NCBI RefSeq assembly: GCF_003202915.1 | Contig: NZ_QGLP01000003.1 | Location: 62,001 to 126,000, forward strand | DNA length: 64,000 nt | From: Gilliamella apicola | GTDB taxonomy: Bacteria; Pseudomonadota; Gammaproteobacteria; Enterobacterales; Orbaceae | Reading direction: 5' to 3' | In this document: positions 33,707 through 42,700 of the stretch, one piece after another | Layout of the letters: each line of letters starts with the position of its first letter | Numbering within the stretch: position 1 is the stretch's first letter | Made by a program: the position numbers and the translations under genes | The notes under the pieces: model-generated | The model's database searches: none | Seen by the model: only the letters and a program-made list of their open reading frames with translations | Told to the model about the DNA's origin: nothing

Positions 33707-34344
33707 TGGATAAGGAACAGTTACAAAATTATATTGCATCCCGTGTTGCTAAAGAGTTATCCGATGGCGATATCGTCAATTTAGGTATTGGACTACCAAC
33801 GCGAGTAGCTAATTTTATTCCTGAAAATATTGAAGTTATTCTTCAATCTGAAAACGGTTTTTTAGGATTAGGCCCTACACCAACGGCGGACAATTATGAC
33901 CCAAGCATCATTAATGCCGGCGGTCAACCTGTAACCATTTTACCGGGAGGTTGTTTTTTTGATAGTGCAACATCTTTCGGAATTATCCGTGGTGGTCATA
34001 TTGATGTATCTGTCCTAGGTGCATTACAAGTTGATGAGAAGGGTAATATTGCCAATTATATGATCCCAGGAAAAATGGTGCCAGGCATGGGTGGCGCAAT
34101 GGACCTTGTTACAGGAGCCAAAAAAGTCATTGTAGCAATGGAACATACAGCTAAGGGCGCACATAAAATATTAAAAGAGTGCTCTTTACCATTGACTGCT
34201 GTTAATGCTGTTGACCTAATTATTACAGAAATGGGCGTTATTAAAGTAACCGCAGAAGGACTAAAATTAATTGAAATTAATCCTGAATATACGGTTGAAG
34301 ATATCAAGGCGGCTACAGAGGCATCTTTAATTATTGAGTTATAG
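33706..34344 (+). CDS. atoA: 3-oxoacid/acetoacetate CoA-transferase subunit beta (AtoA)
   Basis: A 212-residue class I CoA-transferase beta subunit. The catalytic Glu is E49 in the SENG motif (LQSENGFLGLGP), with GGHIDVSVLGALQVD in the middle. It pairs with AtoD. The transporter gene atoE, which follows atoA in E. coli's neighbourhood, is absent; the next thing downstream is a terminator and then the CDI region. Confidence 0.94.
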   Translation: MDKEQLQNYIASRVAKELSDGDIVNLGIGLPTRVANFIPENIEVILQSENGFLGLGPTPTADNYDPSIINAGGQPVTILPGGCFFDSATSFGIIRGGHIDVSVLGALQVDEKGNIANYMIPGKMVPGMGGAMDLVTGAKKVIVAMEHTAKGAHKILKECSLPLTAVNAVDLIITEMGVIKVTAEGLKLIEINPEYTVEDIKAATEASLIIEL

Positions 34345-34385
34345 TTGTTGGTTGCAATTATTATTAATTTCTACACATCCTAAAG

Positions 34386-34419
34386 TAAAAATCATTAGTT
34401 TCGGCTAGTGATTTTTTTT
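34386..34419 (+). terminator. Rho-independent terminator of atoBDA
   Basis: The stem AAAATCATTAG / CTAGTGATTTT (one G-T pair) is followed by a T-run, about 40 nt after the atoA stop. Confidence 0.85.
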
Positions 34420-34569
34420 ATCTTCTATTAAAAAAAATAACTTTAACATTGCTGATAGCAATTTATTGCATAGCATGTTTTTCATAATTATAGGTATTAG
34501 CTTTATTGAAGGATTTTTCAAATTGCTATTAACTAGAATGATTGAGGAGGGATACCGTTCCATTATTGT

Positions 34570-34778
34570 TTGAACTCCATGATGGCAAAGATGTTTTATT
34601 TGATAACGCATTTTACTAAGTTGATATCTGGAAATTTTTCAGTTCAAGTTAATAAAATTAATTTATGTTTTATGCTTTGATCATGGGGTATTAAAGATGA
34701 GCGTTACTTTTTGGTTTTGATTAAATATTCGACACCTTATATCAAGACAAGTAACGCTCTTTTTATATAGGTCAGGTT
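34570..34778. repeat. Cassette-end repeat, copy A
   Basis: About 210 nt related to copy B at 37588-37797. Shared landmarks in the same order are TTGAAC.CTATGATG-like, GAAATTTT..AGTT.AAGTTAATAA, then TAAAGATGAGCGTTACTTTT and (A)AGTAACGCT followed by T. Within it, GAGCGTTACTT and AAGTAACGCTC form inverted arms about 45 nt apart. It follows the SUKH immunity gene. Confidence 0.7.
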
Positions 34779-35132
34779 AATTTTAAACCAATATATATAA
34801 TTTAGCCAATATTATATTTATAACAGATATGAGCAGCGATTATTTCCTCTGTAGGAAGTTTATCAAATTTATCTTTAGTAATTTCAGTTTAACACTCACT
34901 CCGGCTAAAACGTCGGACAAACAATGAAATAAATATATACCACTTTATTGATATTTGAGTATGAGTGAATTGGCAGGGGGCCAATCCAACTCTCCAGCCC
35001 CATCTCATAATTGAAGGCCGCAAGTTGGAATTATTTGGCTTTACTACTTATCTATCTGGTGTCCACTATTACCGCTATAGAAGGTACGTTAATTATCTAA
35101 CTTGCGAAATAGATTGCATATTTGACAAATAA

Positions 35133-35171
35133 TTAGTCCAGCTCTACGTTAGAGATGTCAGAACTGGACTA
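35133..35171 (-). terminator. Hairpin after the SUKH immunity gene
   Basis: TAGTCCAG and CTGGACTA form the outer stem, with a smaller GCTCTA/TAGAGA-type inner pairing. It lies just after the stop of the SUKH gene on the minus strand. There is no strong T-run. Confidence 0.5.
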
Positions 35172-35176
35172 AATGA

Positions 35177-35647
35177 TTACCAATTTTTTTTTGCATCTAT
35201 AATTGTTTCTTTAAAAAAAACACCAAAATCTTTTGCTACTTTTGTATATAAGCCATCCTTTGTAGATACTCCAGGTATCCAACAAATGACAGGCGCTTCA
35301 TTTGGGTTTCGACAATCAATAGCATAATAATCACCATCTCCACCAAAATAAACTATAACAAAATAATTAGGAAGGCCTGAGTTTTCACGCATTTTTAAAG
35401 TAACCCAAATTGCATCAGGAATACCAGAATTAATAAAATCTTCTTTGATTATTCCATAAAATTCTTGGCCATATATATCTCCACAACCCAGATTTTCTAA
35501 AAAATATTTATAACTTTCAGGAAAGTTCACACCCAACATATTTTCCGCTTTAATAATCAAATCTGGCGATATTTCTCCAACAAAGTCTGCTAATTCAATA
35601 TTTGAGTTAATAATATTTATAGCATCTTTCACATCTTTTATACTCAT
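35177..35647 (-). CDS. SMI1/KNR4 (SUKH) family immunity protein
   Basis: A 156-residue cytoplasmic protein with the SUKH pattern: an N-terminal helix, then ISPDLIIKAENMLGVNFPES followed by YKYFLENLGCGDIYGQEFYG and the strand DGDYYAIDCRN. SUKH proteins neutralise toxins, commonly HNH/EndoVII-type nucleases. It sits directly after an LHH nuclease gene, so it is that toxin's predicted immunity protein. The ATG at 35647 has AGGTG 4 nt upstream and lies 8 nt after the toxin stop; an in-frame start at 35671 would overlap the toxin gene. Confidence 0.87.
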   Translation of the reverse strand: MSIKDVKDAINIINSNIELADFVGEISPDLIIKAENMLGVNFPESYKYFLENLGCGDIYGQEFYGIIKEDFINSGIPDAIWVTLKMRENSGLPNYFVIVYFGGDGDYYAIDCRNPNEAPVICWIPGVSTKDGLYTKVAKDFGVFFKETIIDAKKNW

Positions 35648-35654
35648 AATACAC

Positions 35655-37487
35655 CTATTTTTTAGATTCATTTGCTCTATTTTTCCAATATTGAGAGCGC
35701 CATTTATTAAACTGATTCCTATCTATCCCTGTTGGAATAGAATTATCATTAACGTGTATAATTCTATGATTACCCTTATGAAAACTTTGGCTCATTTCCG
35801 CAATAGGACCATTTTGTTTTTGAGTCATATGATGTAAGTTAACAGGTTGACCATCTTTACCAATTGGAGCTAGTTCTTTCTTCATACGTTCAAGATTAGT
35901 TCTACCTTTAGAATCAACAAAATTAATATCAAACAAATCATTGCGTTGATACACTTTATTACCATTAAATTGGATTGGTTCATTTGACCAATATTGGCGT
36001 TGTTGTTCGAAATATTTTGCTACATCAGTCTGAGTTTCCGCATCAGCTTTAGCTATATTGTGCTTCGTTCCCTTATTAGCAGCATTACTAGCTTTGCCTA
36101 CAAATTTATTAAAAACAGATGCAGCAGCAAATGCCATTATTTCGTCTTTACTTGCACCATTATCATACAAGTTCAGAAGAGCATTTACATTAACAGGCGC
36201 TATTCCAGAATCAATAATATTAAGTTTTTGAAGCTTAGACTGTATCTCTTCATTACTAAGCCCCTCTGCTTTCCAGTCCTCAATCATTATATCATATCGT
36301 ATAGCACTCAGGTATGAATCACTTATTAATCCAATTGGAATCCAAAAATATCCTGAAAGATCATATATGTCACCAGCAAGATTAAATCCTGTATTATGTA
36401 ATTTTTGCCCTTCTCCAGCTCCATACATCATAGCTTCGGCATAATAGGAGTTAAGGTATTCAAATTCTTCTCTACTTAATTGTCCTGTTTGATATAGTTG
36501 AGTTAATATTTCACCTGCTTTTCGCTCTTGTTCTCTAAATTCATTACGAACATCACGTTCACAGTCACTATTTCCATTACATTCCTCAAATTTAGCTTGT
36601 AGTTCATCTATATCACCAATACCGGCATCCTTTAATTTTTTATATAAAGCCTTACCTTTTTCGTCTAATTTTTCAACACCATATTTATTTGACAAAAAGT
36701 TATTCTCAACCGCATTTTTACTACTACTAATAGCCGCACTAGCATCGCCAAAATTACCACCGCCGGCAGCTACTGCCAGACCGGACGCTAGTTGAGATAG
36801 TGCGCTGATGGTTTGTTTTTCATCTTCGGTTAACTCGCTGACATCTTTACCACCATAAAGGGTGTTGATAATTGCTTTACTCGCTAGCTCTCCGCTTACT
36901 GCACCAACACCTCCTGATAATGCTGAGTTGCCTTGTAGTTCAGCGACTACTGCACCAAGTATTGCATGAGCAATTAAGTTGCCGGCAATATCATCGGTTT
37001 GCCATTTACCATCTTCACCCATATGCCCGGTGTGCAGTTTTATCTGCTCCGCTAACCATGGTGCACTGGCGCCAGCTAGGCCGCCGGTCATATCGCCGGT
37101 GATAATACCGGTAATAATCGATACGGCTGAGTCAACGCCTTTACTAAAGTCATTGCCCATTTTGCCATCTTGTGAGTCTTTACCGGCATCTTTATGAATA
37201 GTGCGCTCGAGCTCTTTAACCTGCTCTCCTAACTCTTTTAAGCTCGTGACAATGTTTAATCGGGTCTGCTCATCCTCTTTATTAAAGATTGGTTTGAGTT
37301 TGCTATGGGCATTTTCGGTATCATGACTGAGTTCATTAATATCTTGTGTTTGTTTATCTTGGTCACGAATGATTAACTCACCGTTACTGATTGCCGCATG
37401 GGTTATATTCGAGGCTTCATCGTTGTGGTCATAAGTGGTTGGTTGGCCACTGGTTGGTGAAAAACAGCTATTACCAATAAGCGCCAT
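35655..37487 (-). CDS. Orphan CdiA C-terminal cassette with LHH (HNH/EndoVII) nuclease toxin
   Basis: A 610-residue open frame with no signal peptide, TPS domain or FHA repeats. Residues ~15-263 are a copy of the CdiA stalk end and pretoxin domain, ending in VENN at 260-263. The tip differs from the main CdiA: an intermediate segment, then an LHH-type nuclease with L551-H552-H553 in VNLHHMTQ and a later HKGNHRIIH. Such domains cleave DNA. The ATG at 37487 has no ribosome site, and the homology to CdiA begins only after about 12 residues. It therefore looks like a displaced, probably silent tip that could be expressed after recombination into cdiA. Confidence 0.85.
   Translation of the reverse strand: MALIGNSCFSPTSGQPTTYDHNDEASNITHAAISNGELIIRDQDKQTQDINELSHDTENAHSKLKPIFNKEDEQTRLNIVTSLKELGEQVKELERTIHKDAGKDSQDGKMGNDFSKGVDSAVSIITGIITGDMTGGLAGASAPWLAEQIKLHTGHMGEDGKWQTDDIAGNLIAHAILGAVVAELQGNSALSGGVGAVSGELASKAIINTLYGGKDVSELTEDEKQTISALSQLASGLAVAAGGGNFGDASAAISSSKNAVENNFLSNKYGVEKLDEKGKALYKKLKDAGIGDIDELQAKFEECNGNSDCERDVRNEFREQERKAGEILTQLYQTGQLSREEFEYLNSYYAEAMMYGAGEGQKLHNTGFNLAGDIYDLSGYFWIPIGLISDSYLSAIRYDIMIEDWKAEGLSNEEIQSKLQKLNIIDSGIAPVNVNALLNLYDNGASKDEIMAFAAASVFNKFVGKASNAANKGTKHNIAKADAETQTDVAKYFEQQRQYWSNEPIQFNGNKVYQRNDLFDINFVDSKGRTNLERMKKELAPIGKDGQPVNLHHMTQKQNGPIAEMSQSFHKGNHRIIHVNDNSIPTGIDRNQFNKWRSQYWKNRANESKK
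36703..37160 (-). repeat. Pretoxin/VENN-region repeat, distal copy
   Basis: About 450 nt closely similar to 40405-40862 of cdiA and to 39051-39435. It encodes the conserved GLAGASAPWLAEQIK through SSKNAVENN stretch. It offers a homologous block for toxin-tip exchange. Confidence 0.85.
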
Positions 37488-37587
37488 AATTGGTGATTAT
37501 ATTTTTTTGATAATGGTAATTTTGAGTTGGTTTATTGAGGTTTATTATTAAAAATAATCGGGGTGTGTATACCATTTCATGACTATT

Positions 37588-37797
37588 TGAACGCTATGAT
37601 GAAAGAGGTGCTCATTTGATAGCACCTCTTTATATGTAGACATTTTGAAATTTTAAGTTAAAGTTAATAAGACAAACTTTATGTCTTATTCTTTGGTAGT
37701 GCTAGTAAAGATGAGCGTTACTTTTTTATTTTGATTGAATATTTGATATCTTATCTCAAAACTAGTAACGCTTTTTTTAATATTGATCAGATTAAGT
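37588..37797. repeat. Cassette-end repeat, copy B
   Basis: Diverged partner of 34570-34778. It lies after the 111-residue immunity gene and before the LHH cassette. It shares TAAAGATGAGCGTTACTTTT and the closing AGTAACGCT plus T-run. Unlike copy A it contains a perfect AGAGGTGCT/AGCACCTCT stem (37604-37629) where copy A has only remnants. Confidence 0.7.
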
Positions 37798-37981
37798 CGG
37801 AACTTATATACTTATACCTAATTTCTTCATTTATTGGCATAAAATATTCATTAGTAAAAGCTACTTACGGCTGAGTGAAGTCGGATTCATTACAGATAAA
37901 TTCATCACGATTAACACTAAAATGGTAAGCTAATTTTTCAACTTACTAAGTAGGGCACATAATTGAAAAAAAACTATTCGT

Positions 37982-38005
37982 GTTCTGCGATGGAGATCGC
38001 AGAAC
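37982..38005 (-). terminator. Terminator-like hairpin after the 111-residue gene
   Basis: A 10-bp perfect stem GTTCTGCGAT / ATCGCAGAAC with a GGAG loop (plus-strand reading). On the minus strand a T8 run lies about 10 nt further on. It begins about 20 nt after the stop of the gene at 38026. Confidence 0.6.
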
Positions 38006-38025
38006 TGAGACTTTAAAGAAAAAAT

Positions 38026-38361
38026 TTATTCACTTAATTCTATAACATTAATATCATTGCATATTAATTTGATCATGTAATCACCATAAATATTTAGGAT
38101 ATGACAGGGATCGCCGGAATTATAACTATATGGATAAATTTCCATATCTTTAGAATCAAGTGCTCTATATTCATGTGAAATATCAATAGTATCTCCAATC
38201 TCTTGAATTTCATTATATTGACTCTCTATTGACATAAACAAAATTACATTAAATTCAATTTGAATAATTTTATCCAAAGCAATTGCTTTAACTTTCAACT
38301 GATTATTCGATACATTTAATTCACAAATCCAGCTAATTGATAACTTTCCTATATCTAACAT
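38026..38361 (-). CDS. Small protein, presumed immunity for the adjacent orphan toxin tip
   Basis: A 111-residue acidic protein rich in Ile, Asp and Glu, with alternating hydrophobic strands (WICELNVSNNQLKVKAIALD, then EFNVILFMSIESQ) and no membrane segment or signal. I recognise no family. It begins 12 nt after the end of the toxin-tip gene, the usual place of a cdiI gene, and is followed by a terminator hairpin. An immunity role is inferred from position only. Confidence 0.65.
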   Translation of the reverse strand: MLDIGKLSISWICELNVSNNQLKVKAIALDKIIQIEFNVILFMSIESQYNEIQEIGDTIDISHEYRALDSKDMEIYPYSYNSGDPCHILNIYGDYMIKLICNDINVIELSE

Positions 38362-38373
38362 AATTTATTAACC

Positions 38374-39294
38374 TTATTTAAAATTTATTGTTTCTGTTGG
38401 ATGTAACTCATGAGATAAATTTCTTGGAATTTCAGAGCCACTTGAATCCAATCTCTGTCCTTTATTTATAGTGGAACCATTCTGACCATATTTTGGTGCT
38501 GCAGTTCTAACTACTCGACCAGTATTCCAGTTAATATCAACTTTTGAGCCATCTTTAGCTTTAAATTTTTGCCAACCATTAGGGCTAATTTTACCACTGC
38601 TAAAACCCTGTCCTTCAAGTAGTTTTCTTGCTTCTTCTGGTGATTTGCCATTTAAACTAGGGAGTTCCGAAGCAGCACCGTTACCACCGACACCTTTTTT
38701 ATCATCCTTGTTAGACGAATTATTTTTATCTTTCTTATCATTATCATCATCTGGCTGTAAATTTGCACCACCGGTAGCAACCATTCCTCCTGAACTTGCA
38801 GTATTGTAATCATCAGATTTGCTATTTGATTTTTCTAAATCTCCATCTCTTCCATATAATATCCATTCTTTAACCGGTAGTTCTAACGAAGACAAATCCG
38901 CGCCTTGAAGACTTGAAGATAATTCCGGATTAACATTAGATAATACATCACCAACAATTACAGCTCCAATAATAGCCCCTGTACCACCAGTCAATAAAAA
39001 TTGACTACGATTATTACAACTATCTAATTGACAAAGATATAAATTATTATTCTCAACCGCATTTTTACTACTATTAATAGCTGCACTGGCATCACCAATA
39101 TTACCACCGCCGGCAGCTACTGCCAGACCGGATGCCAGTTGAGATAGTGCGCTGATGGTTTGTTTTTCTTCTTCGGTTAACTCGTTGGCATCTTTACCAC
39201 CATAAAGGGTGTTGATAATTACTTTACTCGCTAGCTCTCCGCTTACTGCACCAACACCTCCTGATAATGCTGAGTTGCCTTGCAACTCAGCCAC
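38374..39294 (-). CDS. Orphan CdiA C-terminal cassette with unassigned toxin tip (5'-truncated)
   Basis: A 306-residue frame from a GTG inside the pretoxin domain. CdiA homology in the same frame actually starts at about 39435 but has no start codon or ribosome site, so this is a 5'-truncated fragment. VENN is at residues 80-83. A hydrophobic Gly-rich segment and a low-complexity D/K/N/S linker (about 165-200) follow, then a basic domain of about 95 residues (LNGKSPEEARKLL, GWQKFKAKDGSKVDINW, TGRVVRTAAPKYG, NKGQRLD). I cannot assign this domain; its size and charge suit a nuclease. An immunity candidate follows directly. Confidence 0.7.
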   Translation of the reverse strand: MAELQGNSALSGGVGAVSGELASKVIINTLYGGKDANELTEEEKQTISALSQLASGLAVAAGGGNIGDASAAINSSKNAVENNNLYLCQLDSCNNRSQFLLTGGTGAIIGAVIVGDVLSNVNPELSSSLQGADLSSLELPVKEWILYGRDGDLEKSNSKSDDYNTASSGGMVATGGANLQPDDDNDKKDKNNSSNKDDKKGVGGNGAASELPSLNGKSPEEARKLLEGQGFSSGKISPNGWQKFKAKDGSKVDINWNTGRVVRTAAPKYGQNGSTINKGQRLDSSGSEIPRNLSHELHPTETINFK

Positions 39295-39435
39295 TACTGC
39301 ACCAAGTATTGCATGAGCAATTAAGTTGCTGGCAATATCATCGGTTTCCCATTTACCATCCTTATCTAGATGCCCGGTGTGCAGTTTTATCTGCTCAGCT
39401 AGCCATGGTGCACTGGCGCCAGCTAGGCCACTGGT
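39051..39435 (-). repeat. Pretoxin/VENN-region repeat, middle copy
   Basis: About 385 nt closely similar to 40405-40862 and 36703-37160. The match to the other copies stops abruptly near 39435, in the codons for TSGLAG, marking the cassette junction. Confidence 0.85.
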
Positions 39436-39461
39436 GAACTTACGAAGTAAATTGTAGATAT

Positions 39462-39492
39462 AAAAAAATCCCAGTTTTTAGACTGGGATTTT
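39462..39492 (-). terminator. Rho-independent terminator after cdiI
   Basis: The stem AAAATCCCAGT / ACTGGGATTTT is followed on the minus strand by T7. It starts 3 nt past the cdiI stop. It ends the cdiBAI transcript before the orphan cassettes. Confidence 0.88.
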
Positions 39493-39494
39493 AA

Positions 39495-39746
39495 TTATTT
39501 ACCAAAAATCTTAATTCCTAAACGACGGCATTCTCCAATCCAAAAAACAATTCCAGCAGGAATGCCTAAAAAAATGGCCAATTTAGAGGCAATATATATA
39601 TTTTCTGTATAGAATACAAAGTTACCTTTTATAATATAAAAAAATAAAGAAATCATAACACTAAAAATCATAATTAATAAAAAAAAGTAAATCGGTATCG
39701 CTGTACACAAAAAAATCAAAGCTATATATTTTTTATTTCTTTTCAT
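39495..39746 (-). CDS. cdiI: CdiI, predicted membrane immunity protein of the main CdiA
   Basis: An 83-residue protein with two strongly hydrophobic segments (about residues 8-38 and 50-70) and basic ends, so an integral inner-membrane protein. No family recognised. The ATG overlaps the end of cdiA by 14 nt, with AAAGGA about 10 nt upstream inside cdiA, and a terminator follows at once. Position makes it the immunity partner of the CdiA tip. The membrane location suggests the toxin acts at the inner membrane; this is inferred. Confidence 0.75.
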   Translation of the reverse strand: MKRNKKYIALIFLCTAIPIYFFLLIMIFSVMISLFFYIIKGNFVFYTENIYIASKLAIFLGIPAGIVFWIGECRRLGIKIFGK

Positions 39747-42700
39747 TATTGTTTTCCTTTAAACGATCGTTTACTATTTTATTAAACAACTCGCTAGTAC
39801 CAGAATTCGTTAAAGAACCACCCCAAGCAGGGATAGAACTTTCTGTATAATGACCTGTGATCCCCAAAAATCCTCTGTTTGTTTCATGAATATATTTATT
39901 AGCAACTGGATTAAACCACGATTGTAATGGGTTTTCTACTAATTTTCCTGCGCCATAGCCAACAAATGATGAACTACCACCTATCAAGCCTCCAATAATA
40001 GGGTTTTCATCTTTCAAATAACTCGATGTAGCACCTCCTGCTATACCCCAACCAGTAGTGCCCCACAGCCCAGTACCATAACCACCAGTAAACATTCCGA
40101 CGCCTGTCCAAATAATAACATCATTACTATTAACTTTTCCAGTAGTTAAATATTGGCCTACAGCGTTTCCTCCGCCACTTATGGTACCACCAATTATTGC
40201 AGATTCAGGAAGAACAGAGATTAAGGCTGGCAATGTTAGTGCTGCGGCTTCAGCAATTATTATAGGTTTACCATATTTATCCATAAATTCTTTTTGCCCT
40301 TGCATTATTTCCATAGTAGTTTTATTAATACATTCAGGGTCATCTCCACATTTAGTTTTTGAAGCGTTATAGAAAGCATACCCCACATAATCACCATAAT
40401 TGTTCTCAACCGCATTTTTACTACTACTAATAGCTGCGCCAGCATCACCAACACTACCACCGCCGGCAGCTACCGCAAAACCAGTTGCTAATTGTGCTAA
40501 GGCGCTCATATTTTCTTTTTCAGATTCGGTTAACTCTTCAACTTTTTTACCGTAAAGTTTTTCACTAATAAACCAAGCTGCAGATTCTCCAATCACCGCC
40601 CCAGTGCCACCCGCTAATCCTGAGTTGCCTTGTAGTTCAGCCACTACCGCACCAAGTATTGCATGAGCAATTAAGTTGCCGGCAATATCATCGGTTTCCC
40701 ATTTACCATCCTTATCTAGATGCCCGGTGTGTAGTTTTATCTGCTCAGCCAGCCATGGAGCGCTGGCGCCAGCTAAGCCGCCGGTCATATCGCCGGTGAT
40801 AATGCCGGTAATAATGGCGGTCGCCGTGTCTATGCCTTTACTGACATCACTGCCCATGGTACCGATATTGTTACCTTTTTGCTTATTTGCTTCTAACTGT
40901 GTATCAACAGCCGCGTAATACCAATATTCCTGATTATCCGTATAAAATTTTTCAAAAGAAATTTTTGCCTTGTCTTCATCGCTTAAATCATTATATTGTT
41001 TCAAAGCTTCTGCTTTGGATAGAAGTTCCTTATTGTTTTCGATATCTTTTTGTGCCTGTATTCGGTCATACTTTTGTGTGATGCTTTTTGCTTGTTGGGC
41101 GATATCTTTTATTAGCTCAACGGTTTCTATTTTATCCAGTTCTTTTTGCTTATCAAAAATCTGTTTTAGTGGATTATTGGCACTTTCAGTATCTCGGCTT
41201 AAATCAGCAATATTTTGTTGTTGCTTATCTTGATTACGGATGATTAATTGACCTTGCTCTACCGCGGATTTGGTAGTGCTCGATGCTGAATCACTGTTTT
41301 GGTAAGCTGTCGGCATGCCCGGACCGCCGGTACCGCCACTGACCGATACATGCGTAACGTTAAAGTCGGCTTTGTTTTCGATATCACTAAAGCTTATTGT
41401 GCCGGTATCGAGTCTGTTTTTGCGGGTATCGTCTGCCTCAGAGGCAATCACCGCCCCTTTTAAATCTGTATTATTACCCACCGTGATATCATATCCGCCT
41501 TTGCCGGCAAATATGCCCGACTGGTCGGTGACACTTGCCCATTTGCTGTCAATATTGGTTGCCGATAATGAGCCGTTGGCACTAAAACCACCAAAGCCGG
41601 CTGTTCCACTTACCGATGCACTGATTTTTTCATAGTCATAATCATCCGTATCTTGCAGTGATTGGATATTTAAGTTATTGCCAACATTCATTTTAACGCT
41701 GTCGCCTTTAAGCTGACCGCCGATAATGTTGACATCATTACCCGTTTTGATGTTTAGATTGTTTTTCGCCTCTATAATACTTTCAGTCCATGCACTGCCA
41801 TCAGCATTTTCCCGTTCACGACTGAAGTTACCATTAGCTTTGAAACGGAAACCACTTTCATCACCCCCAAATTGTAGCTGTATACCAACGCCGCCACCGT
41901 AGCTTTTTTCATCACGGTCACTGTGCTGGGTATTGACCGCACCAATCACATTGACATCGTGATTAGCGGTCAGGTTGATATCATTGCCAGCTTTAACTTC
42001 ACTGCCTTTTAAGGTGATATCGCCACCTTGTTGATTTTTATCTCCGCTGGCAATGATATTAATATTACGACCGGCTGAAACCCCACTGCTAATTACATTA
42101 TGTTGTTCCTGATTAACTTCACGCTCAGTACGTTGCGTACCAACCATCGCACTTATACCGATTGATGCCTGTGATTGTCCTTGCTGATTTTTCAATTGCA
42201 AATCTTCAATCGCTTCAATGGCACTTAAGGCTGATTTAATCGATTGCAGGGCGAGTATTTTGTCGTTATCTTGATGTTTCGCGCGTTTAACCGCTTGTGC
42301 CGCTTCATACATATCGGCAGCCGTTCCGGTTAATGCCACGGTTAATCCCGTTTTTTCGTATTTATACTCTTCTTTATAGGTGGTTTTGGCATCTAATGCT
42401 TCGATATTAACATTTTCACCTTGTAACTTAATATCTCGTTTAGCGATAACGTCACTGCCTTTAATCGCAATATTTTTCCCTGCTTGAATATTGACACTAC
42501 CATCGGTACTGCCCACCACACTACCGACATAAGCTTGCTCAGTATCAGTTTGTTTTAGGCTCTCTTTTTCTTTACCTATCGTAAAGCCAATACCACCACT
42601 GCCCATTAGCCCCGATTTTTTCTTAATCGTTTGCTCTTTGCGGTAATAGGACTCTTCCGCCGCATCAATCGTAATATCGTTGCCGGCTTTTAAGTTGACG

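Larger units (their letters stand above)
34420..35176. other. Non-coding boundary between ato genes and the CDI cassette array
   Basis: About 750 nt without a credible gene. It holds one copy of the roughly 210-bp cassette-end repeat (34570-34778) and, near 35133-35171, a hairpin that ends the SUKH gene. The rest, including 34860-35110, shows nothing I recognise. Confidence 0.6.
37488..38025. other. Non-coding gap between the two orphan cassettes
   Basis: About 540 nt with no credible gene. It contains copy B of the cassette-end repeat with an embedded strong hairpin at 37604-37629, and a hairpin at 37982-38005 next to the 111-residue immunity gene. No recognisable promoter for the 610-residue frame is seen. 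Confidence 0.6.

Noticed and set aside
34405-34611. 68-codon minus-strand frame after atoA
   Set aside because: It begins in the cassette-end repeat and runs into the atoA terminator; no ribosome site and low-complexity Lys/Asn/Ile content.
34860-35110. Possible remnant toxin gene beside ato genes
   Set aside because: No frame of useful length and no similarity to the other cassette tips could be seen.
40405-40862. Repeats considered as a CRISPR array or insertion sequence
   Set aside because: The repeats are coding copies of the pretoxin domain; there is no short regular spacing, no transposase and no terminal inverted repeats or target duplications.
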